In this document: positions 15,154-24,553 of the stretch, piece after piece | How positions within the stretch are numbered: the first letter of the stretch is position 1 | How the letters are laid out: every line of letters begins with the position of its first letter | Assembly: GCA_020427155.1 (NCBI GenBank) | Contig: JAGQOW010000037.1 | Coordinates: forward strand, 1-38,400 | Source of the DNA: Planctomycetales bacterium | Lineage (GTDB): Bacteria; Planctomycetota; Planctomycetia; Pirellulales; Lacipirellulaceae | Length of the DNA: 38,400 bases | Direction: 5' to 3' | Made by a program: the position numbers and the translations under genes | Notes under the pieces: generated by a model | Seen by the model: the letters and a program-made list of their open reading frames with translations, nothing else | What the model was told of the DNA's origin: nothing | The model's database searches: none

Positions 15154-17274
15154 ATGGACGAACAGGTGATGCGAGCTGGTCGAGCCAGGTTTCTTGGGCT
15201 GGATTACCAGGCAATGCTGCTATTGAGCTGTCTATTTGTCATGGCGTTTCTGCCGGTGGATCTCGCATGTGCGGGTGAGCAGAACACTTTGAATCAATCG
15301 ACGGGCGAGCGGACTAGCGAAAAGCTGATTCCCGATTGCAAAGCACTGGTGGGAGCGCCAGCCACGAGCTTCGATTTAAGAGAAGTATTCGCCAAGTCGG
15401 CCGTTGGGGCCGATGAAGGCCTCGAATTATCGGTCGTGCATAACACGAAGTCGAAGGTAGCCGAGGCGACGATCGAGAATGGCCAGCTAACGATCCAGTG
15501 GGGTAAGGTCGGGACGGCAGAGATCACGGTTCGCGCCGAAAACGCTGCCAAGGGGAAGATCGTGGACGTTCGCTTCAACGCGAGCGTGTGGCAGCCCGAC
15601 TATTGGATGCTGGCGATGACGGTGTTGGGGGGGCTGGGGATCTTTCTGCTGGGCATGAAGAACATGTCGGAAGGTCTGCAAGCGATTGCCGGCGGCGGTT
15701 TGCGGCGGATGATTAGTGCGGTGACTGATAATCGTTTGATGGCGGTAGGCGTCGGGACGTTGGTTACTACGCTGGTGCAGTCGAGCTCGATTACGACGGT
15801 CATGGTGGTTGGATTTGTCAACAGCGGCTTCATGAATCTCGCCCAGGCAATTGGGGTCATCATGGGGGCAAACATTGGCACGACGATCACGGGCTGGATT
15901 CTGGCATTGAAGATTGGCAAATACGGGCTGCCGATATTGGGATTAGGCTCGTTTGGCTATCTGTTTGTTCGTGGCGACCGAGTCCGTTACACTTCGCTTG
16001 CCATCATGGGTTTGGGCATGGTTTTCTTTGGCCTGACGCTCATGAAAGACGGCTTTGCAGTCGTGAAGGAGTTGCCGGCGTTCGAGGCCTGGTTCGCCCG
16101 GTTTGATGCTTCGACGTACATTGGAGTGCTCAAGTGTGCAGCGGTTGGTTGCGTGCTGACGTTTATCGTGCAATCCTCTTCGGCGACGTTAGGAATCACG
16201 ATCAGCCTGGCGTCGATTGGCGTCATACCTTTCGAGACCGCAGCAGCACTGGTGTTGGGCGAGAATGTCGGCACGACGATCACGGCCTGGCTGGCTTCTT
16301 TTGGGGCAACGACCAGCGCCCGGCGGGCGGCATATTTCCATGTCATTTTCAATTTGATTGGCGTTGCCTGGATTACGGCGATCTTTTCTTACTATATCGG
16401 ATTGGTGAATTTGCTGTTGGATCAGGACTTCTTTCGTCGGTTGGCAGAAGTGGATGCGCCGACGGGCGAAGCTGTGAGTGTCACCGTGAAGATTGCGACG
16501 GTGCATACGCTGTTTAATGTTGTCAATACGATCCTTTTCTTTCCTTTCGCAGGTTTGATAGGCAAATTGCTCGAACGCCTCATTCCCAAGAAGGAACACA
16601 AAGAAAAGCCGCATTTGACCAGTTTGGACATCCGCATGCTCGAGACTCCGGTGATTGCGATCGAGCAGTCTCGGGTCGAAGTGCTGCGGATGGGCGAGGG
16701 ATGCTGGAAGATGATGGATTGGCTCGAGGAGTTATCGGCTCAGGAAGTGCCCGATGAAAAACTCGTGCAAAAGCTGTTTCACCGCGAGGAAGTGTTGGAC
16801 ACGATCCAAGACGAGATCGTGGCCTTTCTATCGGACATGATGGCAGCGAATCTGCCACACGAGGTGATCGACGAAGGCCGCTGTCAGTTGCGAATGGCCG
16901 ATGAATTGGAATCGATTAGCGATTACATTACTACGATCCTCAAGTTTTATCTCAAACTAGGAAACCAAGGACATGCCTTTACGCCGGAGATGCGTAAGCA
17001 ACTCGATGAGCTGCATCGGATGGCGAAAGGTTTTCTGAGTATGGTCGTTGAGGGGTACCGCCAGCGGAATTACGGGGTGAATACCAGGGCAAAGACGAAT
17101 AGTTCTGAGATCAACCATCGAGTGCGGACGCTACGCGATAATCATCTTCAGCAGTTGACAGAGAAGATGGTAGAGCCCAATGTGAACATAGCATTCACGT
17201 CGACCCTGAACTCGTATCGCCGGGTAAGTGACCACACCTTGAACGTTGCAGAAGCGTTAGCCGGCATTAAATAG
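15154..17274 (+). CDS. Na+/phosphate cotransporter (NptA/PhoU type) with Ig-like N-terminal domain
   Basis: This 706-residue membrane protein should import phosphate with sodium. The order is: a signal peptide (about residues 20-40), an exported domain (about 60-146) that resembles bacterial Ig or cadherin-like modules, then eight or so membrane helices with the paired family repeats LVQSSSIT (about 207-214) and IVQSSSAT (about 338-345), each followed by a Gly-Thr-Thr segment. From about 500 to the end it has a PhoU-like helical domain. Family members usually have about 550 residues, and the extra length is the N-terminal exported part. The ATG at 15154 follows GGGAATGGA. It opens the phosphate locus and probably works when the high-affinity Pst system is not needed. 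Confidence 0.88.
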   Translation: MDEQVMRAGRARFLGLDYQAMLLLSCLFVMAFLPVDLACAGEQNTLNQSTGERTSEKLIPDCKALVGAPATSFDLREVFAKSAVGADEGLELSVVHNTKSKVAEATIENGQLTIQWGKVGTAEITVRAENAAKGKIVDVRFNASVWQPDYWMLAMTVLGGLGIFLLGMKNMSEGLQAIAGGGLRRMISAVTDNRLMAVGVGTLVTTLVQSSSITTVMVVGFVNSGFMNLAQAIGVIMGANIGTTITGWILALKIGKYGLPILGLGSFGYLFVRGDRVRYTSLAIMGLGMVFFGLTLMKDGFAVVKELPAFEAWFARFDASTYIGVLKCAAVGCVLTFIVQSSSATLGITISLASIGVIPFETAAALVLGENVGTTITAWLASFGATTSARRAAYFHVIFNLIGVAWITAIFSYYIGLVNLLLDQDFFRRLAEVDAPTGEAVSVTVKIATVHTLFNVVNTILFFPFAGLIGKLLERLIPKKEHKEKPHLTSLDIRMLETPVIAIEQSRVEVLRMGEGCWKMMDWLEELSAQEVPDEKLVQKLFHREEVLDTIQDEIVAFLSDMMAANLPHEVIDEGRCQLRMADELESISDYITTILKFYLKLGNQGHAFTPEMRKQLDELHRMAKGFLSMVVEGYRQRNYGVNTRAKTNSSEINHRVRTLRDNHLQQLTEKMVEPNVNIAFTSTLNSYRRVSDHTLNVAEALAGIK

Positions 17275-17370
17275 TCTGGTGGCCTGCGTTTGCGAGGCAG
17301 TGATCGTCCACTCGGGGGCTGAAATGTGAGTGGTTTGAGTGTTTAGGGACTCCCGTCAAGCAGCATCAGC

Positions 17371-19146
17371 ATGTGGTCATCTCGACTTTTCTGGAAACTT
17401 TTTCTTACTTACGCAGGCCTGGTGCTGTTGGCTGTCAGCGCATGCATTGCCATTGTCTCGGCCTGGCAGGACGAGCAACTTTTCGAGCAGGTTCGCAGGC
17501 GACTGCATGATTCTGCGACACTGCTGCGGGATGATTTGGGAGATCAGTTGGCAGCGGGACCGAGTGAATCGCTGCAGCAACAGGTGCTTAGATTGGGCGA
17601 ACAGACCCAGACTCGATTTACATTGGTCAAAGACGATGGCGTGGTTCTGGCCGATTCGGAGCAGCCCAACCTGGACGAAGTAGCCAAGATGGAAAACCAC
17701 CTGGGCCGGAAGGAGTTTGCCCAAGCCAAACACCATGGCTTCGGGATCTCTCGACGCGACAGTCCTACGCTGGGAGAGTCTTTCTTGTATTTTGCTTTGG
17801 CGGTGAAAGAGGGTGAGCAGATTGTCGGCTATGTTCGAGCTGCCCAGTCGATCGGATCAATCCAAGAAGAAGCGACGACGATTCGTCGGCTGATTTGGCT
17901 GGTCGGGCTCCTGGTGGGGCTCTCAGGGCTTGTGATTACTTACGGCCTGACCCTACGTATTCTTCGTCCGGTTCAGGCGCTGACGACGGCAGCCGAGGAG
18001 GTTGCCCAAGGGGCGTATCCCGACCGGATTGAGGTTCGTAGCGAGGACGAGTTTGGGACGCTAGCGCGTTCGTTTGAGAGAATGAGCCGGGAGCTTCGTT
18101 TGAGAGAGGTGCAACTCAAGTCGAGTCTGCATAGGCAACAGGCGGTGCTGGGGGGAATGATTGAGGGAGTTTTGGCGGTCGATGCTCGACAGCGAGTGAT
18201 GTTTGCCAATCCGGCAGCAGAGAAAGCCCTTTCGTTCCACAGCGAATCGGTCGAAGGTCGTCCGCTGTTGGAAGTTGTTCGCAGCCACGAATTGCGAGAA
18301 ATCGTCGTCCAGACATTTCGTTCGGGGCAGCTTTGTCAGCGCGATATTTCATTGCAGGGACCTGCGGCGCGAACTTTCAATGTGCATGCCACGCCGCTGC
18401 CCGGCGAGCCAAGTCCTGGGGTAGTGCTCGTTTTGCACGATGTGACCGAGCTGAAACGTCTGGAAGGGCTGCGCCAAGAGTTTGTGGCGAACGTCTCGCA
18501 CGAGCTGAAGACCCCTCTCAGTTCGATCAAAGCATATACGGAGACACTGCTGAACGGGGCAATTGAGGATGAGCAGAACGCCGAGCGATTTCTTCATCGC
18601 ATCGACGATCAAGCGGATCGACTGAACGAGTTGATCCTGGACATGCTGAGCCTTGCTCGAATCGAGTCGGGTTCGACCTCGTTCGAGATGGCCAGCGTGC
18701 CGTTGTCTCGGGTGGTGGCAGCATGCCTGGAAAGCTACGAGAGCCGGTTTGCGGCGGCTAAGGTCGCCTTGCGAAACGAACTGGGACCAGACGAGGTATT
18801 GGTGCGTGCCGACGAGGAATCGCTGTTTCAAGTGTTGAGCAATTTGATAGACAACGCGATTAAATACACCCCGGAAGAGGGGGTAGTTTCAATCCGATGC
18901 CAAGCGGATGGCGACAAGGCAGTAATCGAGGTATCGGATACGGGGGTTGGCATTGCGTCGGAGCACCAGGAGCGATTGTTTGAGCGGTTTTACCGTGTGG
19001 ACAAGGCTCGCTCGCGAGAGTTGGGAGGTACTGGACTTGGTTTGTCGATCGTCAAGCATCTTTGCCAATCGATGGGGGGGCGAGTGTCTGTCGAGAGCGA
19101 AGTAGGCCGTGGCAGCACGTTTCGGGTCAGGCTCCCCCTCGCCTGA
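17371..19146 (+). CDS. phoR: PhoR-type sensor histidine kinase
   Basis: This 591-residue inner-membrane kinase senses phosphate status and phosphorylates a PhoB-type regulator. It has two membrane helices (about 8-30 and 172-192) flanking a periplasmic domain of about 140 residues, a HAMP segment (about 190-243), a PAS domain (about 255-365), then HisKA with His377 in NVSHELKTP. An ATPase domain follows, with NLIDNAIKYT, DTGVGI and GGTGLGLSIVKH. E. coli PhoR is shorter and has no large periplasmic domain, so this is the sensor type with an extracytoplasmic loop. The regulator partner lies five genes downstream (23849). The gene starts 96 nt after the cotransporter. Confidence 0.9.
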   Translation: MWSSRLFWKLFLTYAGLVLLAVSACIAIVSAWQDEQLFEQVRRRLHDSATLLRDDLGDQLAAGPSESLQQQVLRLGEQTQTRFTLVKDDGVVLADSEQPNLDEVAKMENHLGRKEFAQAKHHGFGISRRDSPTLGESFLYFALAVKEGEQIVGYVRAAQSIGSIQEEATTIRRLIWLVGLLVGLSGLVITYGLTLRILRPVQALTTAAEEVAQGAYPDRIEVRSEDEFGTLARSFERMSRELRLREVQLKSSLHRQQAVLGGMIEGVLAVDARQRVMFANPAAEKALSFHSESVEGRPLLEVVRSHELREIVVQTFRSGQLCQRDISLQGPAARTFNVHATPLPGEPSPGVVLVLHDVTELKRLEGLRQEFVANVSHELKTPLSSIKAYTETLLNGAIEDEQNAERFLHRIDDQADRLNELILDMLSLARIESGSTSFEMASVPLSRVVAACLESYESRFAAAKVALRNELGPDEVLVRADEESLFQVLSNLIDNAIKYTPEEGVVSIRCQADGDKAVIEVSDTGVGIASEHQERLFERFYRVDKARSRELGGTGLGLSIVKHLCQSMGGRVSVESEVGRGSTFRVRLPLA

Positions 19147-19168
19147 AGGGGTTGTAAATACAGAGAGC

Positions 19169-19186
19169 CTTCACATTTTCTTCATG
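19169..19186 (+). promoter_or_regulatory. Putative Pho box (PhoB site) before pstS
   Basis: CTTCACA (19169-19175) and CTTCATG (19180-19186) are direct repeats at 11-nt spacing separated by TTTT. This is the layout of E. coli Pho boxes (CTGTCAT, four bases, CTGTCAC). It sits about 90 nt before the pstS start, just after the kinase gene. A degraded third word may follow at 19191. It suggests a phosphate-controlled promoter that drives pstS onward. Confidence 0.65.
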
Positions 19187-19274
19187 ATCGGTCGTTAGAG
19201 TGGCGTCATCCGAGTCTGGAGTTGCTGATCCAGGAATCGTTGGGAATGGAACCACAAACCAAGGGTAATTAGCC

Positions 19275-20294
19275 GTGAGCAAACATTGCAGAGAATCTTT
19301 CCGATTAGGCCTGGCGTGGGCATTGCTGTCTTTTTCGGTATTGGGCTGCGGAGGATCGAATCCGCCGGCAACCAGTTCTACGTCAGAATCTCCTGCAGGT
19401 CAGACAGGTTCAACCGGCGAGGAAGCAGCCGGCACTGAGGCAGAGTTGACGGGCGACGTGCGAATCCACGGATCAAGCACTGTCTTTCCAGTTTCTCGTG
19501 CTGTGGCAGAGGAATATGGGGAAGTGAGCCCGAAAGTCAAGGTATCAGTCGGCTCGGCAGGTACCAGTGGGGGCATGAAGAAATTCGTCGCCGGTGAGAT
19601 CGATATCTGCGACGCCTCGCGGAAGATCAAAGAGACAGAACAAGAGCAATGTGCAGCAGCTGGCATTGAGTACATTGAGCTTACCGTTGCTTTCGACGGC
19701 TTATCGGTGGTGGTCAATCCCGGCAACGATTGGATTGATTGCCTCACAGTCGAACAACTGAAAACGATCTGGCGCCCTGAGAGCGGCGAAACGGTAATGA
19801 AGTGGAGCGATGTCAATCCTGACTGGCCTGACGAGGAATTGAAGCTCTACGGTCCGGGTACCGACTCCGGAACATTTGATTACTTTACCGCGGCGATCAA
19901 CGGCGAGGAGCGGGCCAGCCGGGCGGACTATACCGCAAGCGAGAACGACAATCTGCTAGTGCGAGGTGTAGCATCCGACAAAGGCGCGCTTGGATATTTT
20001 GGCTATGCCTATTACGCCGAAAACAAAGACCAACTCAAGTTATTGGCAATCGACGGTGGAAATGGATGCGTTGCTCCGGACGATACGACGGTGCGCGACG
20101 GCAGCTACAGCCCGTTGTCGCGGCCGTTGTTTATCTACGTCCGATTGGAATCGTTGAAGCGTCCTGAAGTGGCGAGCTTTGTGAGTTACTATTTGAAAAA
20201 TGCGAGTCGACTGGTCGGTGATGTAGGCTATGTGCCAGTTTCTGATGAGGTTGCGAAGCAGAACGAAGAGTTGCTGAAGACCGCGCTACAGTAG
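19275..20294 (+). CDS. pstS: Phosphate-binding lipoprotein PstS
   Basis: This 339-residue protein captures phosphate outside the inner membrane for the Pst ABC importer. It starts with a signal peptide ending in a lipobox (SVLGCGG, lipidated Cys at about 25) and a Ser/Thr/Gly-rich linker. The binding domain contains GSSTVFP (phosphate loop), VGSAGTSGGMKKF, DASRKIKE and GPGTDSGTFDYF, all typical of PstS phosphate contacts. The start is GTG 19275, with AAGGG about 9 nt upstream. It is followed by pstC 55 nt downstream and preceded by a good Pho box. The protein call is secure. Confidence 0.95.
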   Translation: MSKHCRESFRLGLAWALLSFSVLGCGGSNPPATSSTSESPAGQTGSTGEEAAGTEAELTGDVRIHGSSTVFPVSRAVAEEYGEVSPKVKVSVGSAGTSGGMKKFVAGEIDICDASRKIKETEQEQCAAAGIEYIELTVAFDGLSVVVNPGNDWIDCLTVEQLKTIWRPESGETVMKWSDVNPDWPDEELKLYGPGTDSGTFDYFTAAINGEERASRADYTASENDNLLVRGVASDKGALGYFGYAYYAENKDQLKLLAIDGGNGCVAPDDTTVRDGSYSPLSRPLFIYVRLESLKRPEVASFVSYYLKNASRLVGDVGYVPVSDEVAKQNEELLKTALQ

Positions 20295-20349
20295 CGACTG
20301 AGAGGGATCTCGGCGGATTGGCGCCCTGGAAGCGGAGAATCTGAGCATT

Positions 20350-21285
20350 ATGTCCTCGGCGATCTCAAGTCGAAAGCAACTGACAAACAAGACGGCCGCA
20401 GTCGGCTTGCGGACCGTTTTTGAATCCGTGATTCATGTCGTCCTGCTGGCGTGTGCGGCGGTGTCGATCATCACGACGGTGGGGATCGTCTTCGTACTGC
20501 TAGCCGAGTCGCTGCAGTTCTTTCGCGAAGTATCGGTATGGGAGTTTCTTACCGGCACGCGATGGTCTCCGCTGCTGAAACCTCAGCATTTTGGGATCTT
20601 GCCGCTTTTCTGCGGGACATTGCTGGTAGCAGGGGGTTCGGCGTTGCTTGCCATTCCATTGGGTCTGGGAACGGCAATCTATTTGAGCGAATATGCCTCA
20701 GTCACGGTGCGCGAGATCGTCAAGCCGCTGCTGGAGGTGCTGGCGGGCATTCCGTCGGTGGTGTACGGATATCTGGCGGTCGTGTTTGTTTCGCCGGTGA
20801 TTCGCGACACAATCGAGTCAGCCGATTTGTTTAATGCAGCCAACGCCTGCATCGTGGTTGGCATCATGATTCTGCCGATGATCGTATCGCTGAGTGAAGA
20901 CGTATTGCGATCAGTGCCCTACTCGTTGCGAGAGGGGGCGTATGCCCTGGGAGCGACGAAGCTGGACGTAACGCTCGGCGTGATCCTGCCTGCGGCGATG
21001 TCGGGCATCATGGCTTCCTGCCTGTTGGCAATCGCTCGTGCAGTAGGGGAAACAATGGCTGTCACCTTGGCGGCAGGAGCGACCCCCAAGATGACGCTGA
21101 ACCCTTTCGAGGGAATTCAAACCATGACGGCCTATATCGTTCAAGTTAGCCAGGGCGACACCCCGGCGGGGACCCTGGAGTATCGGACCATCTTTGCGGT
21201 CGGCCTGGCGTTGTTCGTGTCGACCCTGGTGCTGAACATCGCTGCACGGTGGGTATTGCTTCGAGTCCAGGAGAAGTACGAGTGA
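20350..21285 (+). CDS. pstC: Phosphate ABC transporter permease PstC
   Basis: This 311-residue inner-membrane permease forms half of the Pst channel. It has about six helices and a conserved cytoplasmic EAA-type loop (LREGAYALGATKLDVTLGVILP, about residues 195-216) that contacts the PstB ATPase. The opening 40 residues are basic and Thr-rich, before helix 1. Length is normal (about 300-320). The stop overlaps the GTG of pstA by 4 nt, a sign of translational coupling. The substrate specificity follows from the neighbouring pstS and pstB. Confidence 0.95.
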   Translation: MSSAISSRKQLTNKTAAVGLRTVFESVIHVVLLACAAVSIITTVGIVFVLLAESLQFFREVSVWEFLTGTRWSPLLKPQHFGILPLFCGTLLVAGGSALLAIPLGLGTAIYLSEYASVTVREIVKPLLEVLAGIPSVVYGYLAVVFVSPVIRDTIESADLFNAANACIVVGIMILPMIVSLSEDVLRSVPYSLREGAYALGATKLDVTLGVILPAAMSGIMASCLLAIARAVGETMAVTLAAGATPKMTLNPFEGIQTMTAYIVQVSQGDTPAGTLEYRTIFAVGLALFVSTLVLNIAARWVLLRVQEKYE

Positions 21286-22160
21286 GACTTTCAGAGCACA
21301 CCCAGGGGCGGCCCTACGCGAAACATGCATCGCGCATCTTTACTTTGCTTTGCGGCGGAGCCACGTGGCTGTGCGTGTTTATCTTGTTGCTGCTGCTGTG
21401 GAATGTGTTCAGCTTTGGTTGGAATTCTCTCAGTTGGGATTTCATCAATAGTTATCCTTCGCGGTTTGCTGAGAAGGCAGGTATTAAATCGGCATTGGTA
21501 GGCAGCCTGTACCTGATTGCCCTGACGGCGTTGTTTTCGGTTCCGATCGGTGTAGGAACGGCCATCTACTTGGAAGAATACGCTCCGGCGAGTCGCTGGC
21601 GAACCTTGGTCCAGATCAACATCGCAAATCTTGCCGGTGTGCCCTCGATTGTTTACGGGATCTTGGGATTGGGTTTGTTTGTCAGAGCGATGCAACTGAA
21701 TCGTAGCCTGATTGCGGGAGCACTGACGCTGACGCTGGTCGTGCTGCCGATTGTGATTCTGGCGGCTCAGGAGTCGCTGCGAGCGGTTCCGGGCTCGATT
21801 CGGCAGGCTTCTTACGCACTGGGGGCGACCCGCTGGCAGACGGTTTGGCAGCAGTTGCTCCCGGCCGCTTTGCCTGGGATCATGACGGGAGTGATTCTAG
21901 CGCTCTCCAGGGCGCTGGGGGAAGCGGCTCCGTTGGTAGCGATTGGCGCGGCAACCTATGTTCGTTTTTTGCCCGAGAATATATTCAAAGACGAGTTCAG
22001 CGCGTTGCCGCTGCAGATATTCAACTGGACCGATCAGCCCCAAAAGGGATTTCACGAAGTCGCTGCAGCGGGCATCGTCGTATTGCTCGCGGTGCTGATC
22101 GGGATGAACGCGATGGCCGTCATCTTGCGATATCGTTTTAGCAAAAACAAGCGCTGGTGA
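21282..22160 (+). CDS. pstA: Phosphate ABC transporter permease PstA
   Basis: This 292-residue permease pairs with PstC to form the phosphate channel. It has about six membrane helices and the conserved loop RQASYALGATRWQTVWQQLLP. I place the start at GTG 21282 in the GTGA overlap with the pstC stop, because AGGAG lies about 8 nt upstream. A longer frame from 21249 would overlap pstC by 37 nt. It ends SKNKRW, 77 nt before pstB. Confidence 0.93.
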   Translation: MRLSEHTQGRPYAKHASRIFTLLCGGATWLCVFILLLLLWNVFSFGWNSLSWDFINSYPSRFAEKAGIKSALVGSLYLIALTALFSVPIGVGTAIYLEEYAPASRWRTLVQINIANLAGVPSIVYGILGLGLFVRAMQLNRSLIAGALTLTLVVLPIVILAAQESLRAVPGSIRQASYALGATRWQTVWQQLLPAALPGIMTGVILALSRALGEAAPLVAIGAATYVRFLPENIFKDEFSALPLQIFNWTDQPQKGFHEVAAAGIVVLLAVLIGMNAMAVILRYRFSKNKRW

Positions 22161-22237
22161 AGTTGAGAAACGAATCGAGAATTGCGAGTTGACTTGGCAA
22201 CGAGTTAACGAGAGTACACTACGGCAGGACAGATCCT

Positions 22238-23128
22238 ATGTCGCTAACAGAACTCGCCCTCGGCGATAGGCCAACGAGCATGACCGAAACTAGTTCTCAA
22301 GAAATACCCTTGCGAGTGTCGTCGGCAAAGACGCGCAAGAAGAATTTGCGATCCGCCGCTGAGATTGCGGTCCGGGCCAAGAAAGTTGAGACTCGCAACA
22401 TTGACTTTTTCTACGGTTCGAATCAGGCGTTGCACGGCATCTCGCTGGATATTCACGAACACTGCGTGACGGCACTGATAGGACCGTCGGGCTGCGGGAA
22501 GTCGACATTCCTCCGCTGCTTGAATCGCATGAACGATATGATCGATGAGACGGTCGTTCGCGGGGATATCCTTCTCGACGGCGTCGATATTTACCAACGC
22601 GGCACCGACGTGGTGGAACTTCGCAAGCGAGTGGGGATGGTGTTTCAGAAGTCCAATCCCTTTCCGAAGTCGATTTTCGAGAACGTGGCCTACGGTCCCC
22701 GCGTGGCTGGAGTGCGAAAACGCGGGGTCTTGGACGAGATTGTGGAAAAGAGTTTGCGCCAAGCGGCGCTGTGGGATGAAGTGAGCCATCGGCTCAATGA
22801 CTCGGCGCTGAATCTTTCGGGGGGGCAGCAGCAACGATTGTGTATTGCCCGCGCATTGGCGACAGGTCCCGACGTGTTGCTGATGGACGAACCCGCCTCG
22901 GCCCTCGATCCGAAGTCGACTGCGGCGGTCGAGGATCTCATCTTTGAGCTCAAAGATACCTATACCATTGTGATCGTGACCCACAACATGCAGCAGGCGG
23001 CCCGTGTTTCGGATCAGACGGCGTTTTTCTACGAAGGCCGATTGATTGAGGTGGGGGCGACCAATGAGCTCTTCACTCGGCCTAAGGAGAAACAGACCGA
23101 AGATTATATTACAGGCCGATTCGGTTAG
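22238..23128 (+). CDS. pstB: Phosphate ABC transporter ATPase PstB
   Basis: This 296-residue cytoplasmic ATPase powers Pst phosphate import. It has Walker A (GPSGCGKST), Q-loop ([13 protein letters not shown]), signature LSGGQQQR, Walker B ([13 protein letters not shown]) and the switch His in VTHNMQQ. PstB proteins usually have about 250-270 residues. The extra N-terminal 45 residues here are Ser/Lys-rich and not conserved, and a start at 22280 would remove part of them. It lies between pstA and phoU and is 32 nt before the latter. Confidence 0.94.
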   Translation: MSLTELALGDRPTSMTETSSQEIPLRVSSAKTRKKNLRSAAEIAVRAKKVETRNIDFFYGSNQALHGISLDIHEHCVTALIGPSGCGKSTFLRCLNRMNDMIDETVVRGDILLDGVDIYQRGTDVVELRKRVGMVFQKSNPFPKSIFENVAYGPRVAGVRKRGVLDEIVEKSLRQAALWDEVSHRLNDSALNLSGGQQQRLCIARALATGPDVLLMDEPASALDPKSTAAVEDLIFELKDTYTIVIVTHNMQQAARVSDQTAFFYEGRLIEVGATNELFTRPKEKQTEDYITGRFG

Positions 23129-23160
23129 ATCCTCCCTTCCCAGGTATTGAATAGCTCGAT

Positions 23161-23844
23161 ATGTCTCTCCACCTTCAACGCGATCTGGAATCTCTGGAAC
23201 AGGACTTACTGGCACAGTCTTCGATTGTCGAACGGATGATCTATCGTGCCAGTCGTGCTTTGCGGGAACTTCGAACCGATTTGATCAGTGAGGTTCGCGA
23301 GTACGAGGATCAAGTCAACCAGCAGGAAGTAGAAATTGAAGAGGAGTGCCTCAAGATGCTGGCGCTCCATCAGCCGGTGGCGGTCGACTTGCGGCGTGTA
23401 GCGACGGTGCTGAAGGTTAACAGCGATTTGGAACGGATCGCCGATCTGGCCGTGAATATCAGCGAACGTGCGCTGGTGCTGGTGCTACATCCCGAGTTTG
23501 AGTTCCCCAACAAGTTGGATCGAATGGTTGAGGCGGCGATAGGTATGGTCCGTGATGCGCTGGATGCGTTTGTTCGTCTGGATGTGGAGGCCGCACGCGA
23601 TGTTTGCAAGCGCGATGACGTAGTCGATGAGTTGAACCGCCAGGTCATAGTCGACTTAAAAAGCTTTCTTCAGGACAACATCGACGAAATCGAACCGGCG
23701 CTGCAGTACTTCTCAGCCGCCCGGCATATCGAGCGGATTGGCGATCACGCAACCAACATAGCCGAGGACGTGATCTATCTGGTCGACGGCGAGATTGCCC
23801 GACACCGCCACGAAGACGACCCGATCGAACAGGAGACCCCGTAG
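23161..23844 (+). CDS. phoU: Phosphate signalling protein PhoU
   Basis: This 227-residue all-helical protein links Pst transport to the PhoR/PhoB signal and limits phosphate uptake. It has two three-helix PhoU repeats. The metal-binding style motif EDQVNQQEVEIEEECL is followed by VNSDLERIADLAVNI, and the second repeat shows ARHIERIGDHATNIAED. Length is typical. It ends 4 nt before the regulator gene, so the two are closely coupled. The family call is secure. Confidence 0.95.
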   Translation: MSLHLQRDLESLEQDLLAQSSIVERMIYRASRALRELRTDLISEVREYEDQVNQQEVEIEEECLKMLALHQPVAVDLRRVATVLKVNSDLERIADLAVNISERALVLVLHPEFEFPNKLDRMVEAAIGMVRDALDAFVRLDVEAARDVCKRDDVVDELNRQVIVDLKSFLQDNIDEIEPALQYFSAARHIERIGDHATNIAEDVIYLVDGEIARHRHEDDPIEQETP

Positions 23845-23848
23845 GTCG

Positions 23849-24553
23849 ATGTCTAAAGTGAACATCCTGATTGTGGAAGACGACGCCTCGCTGGCAGAGG
23901 TGTTGGACTACAATCTTAGTCAAGAGGGTTACGAAACGCAGGTTGCGCGTGACGGGCAGCAGGGACTGCGGGAAGTCCGGTTGCGCTGTCCCGATCTGGT
24001 AATCCTCGATCTGATGCTGCCGTTGATCGACGGGCTGGAAGTATGCCGATTGTTGCGAGCCGATCCGGCGACCCAGGATCTACTGGTGCTGATGCTAACT
24101 GCGCGCTCGGAGGAAGTGGATCAGATCGTCGGGTTTTCGGTAGGGGCAGACGACTATGTGACCAAGCCTTTCAGTGTGAAGGTATTGCTGCAGCGGATTA
24201 ATGCGCTTTTGCGACGCAAAGAGAAAGGCAGCGGAGATCGCGATGTCGTCGTCAGCCAGGGGATTCTGGTCGATCGGCGCCGTCACCGAGCCACGGTGGG
24301 CGATAGGCCGATCGATTTGACACCGAGCGAATTTGCGCTGCTAAGTACTTTTGTGCGACAGCCCGGCCGCGCTTTTTCTCGTGCCGAGTTGATTGATGCG
24401 GCATTGGGAGAAGATACGATCGTGCTGGAGCGAACGATCGACGTGCATATCCGCGCGCTGCGCAAGAAGATGGGCCCTCACGCCGAGTTGATCCAGACCG
24501 TGCGCGGTATCGGCTACCGGTTTCGCGATCCCGCGGACGTCGTGGCGATGTAG
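23849..24553 (+). CDS. phoB: PhoB-type response regulator (OmpR family)
   Basis: This 234-residue regulator has a receiver domain with the acidic pair Asp11/Asp12, the phosphorylation site Asp54 (VILDLMLP), Thr84 and Lys106 (VTKPF). The winged-helix domain (about 130-228) ends in RALRKKMG and VRGIGYRF, typical of PhoB/OmpR DNA-binding ends. I chose ATG 23849, because an upstream in-frame start at 23795 lies inside phoU. The last 40 nt overlap the convergent lipoprotein gene. It should be phosphorylated by the kinase at 17371-19146 and bind the Pho boxes here. Both gene order and domain content support this. Confidence 0.92.
   Translation: MSKVNILIVEDDASLAEVLDYNLSQEGYETQVARDGQQGLREVRLRCPDLVILDLMLPLIDGLEVCRLLRADPATQDLLVLMLTARSEEVDQIVGFSVGADDYVTKPFSVKVLLQRINALLRRKEKGSGDRDVVVSQGILVDRRRHRATVGDRPIDLTPSEFALLSTFVRQPGRAFSRAELIDAALGEDTIVLERTIDVHIRALRKKMGPHAELIQTVRGIGYRFRDPADVVAM

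Noticed and set aside
22244..23215. 323-codon minus-strand open frame across pstB
   Set aside because: It is the shadow of pstB, whose ATPase motifs are intact on the plus strand.
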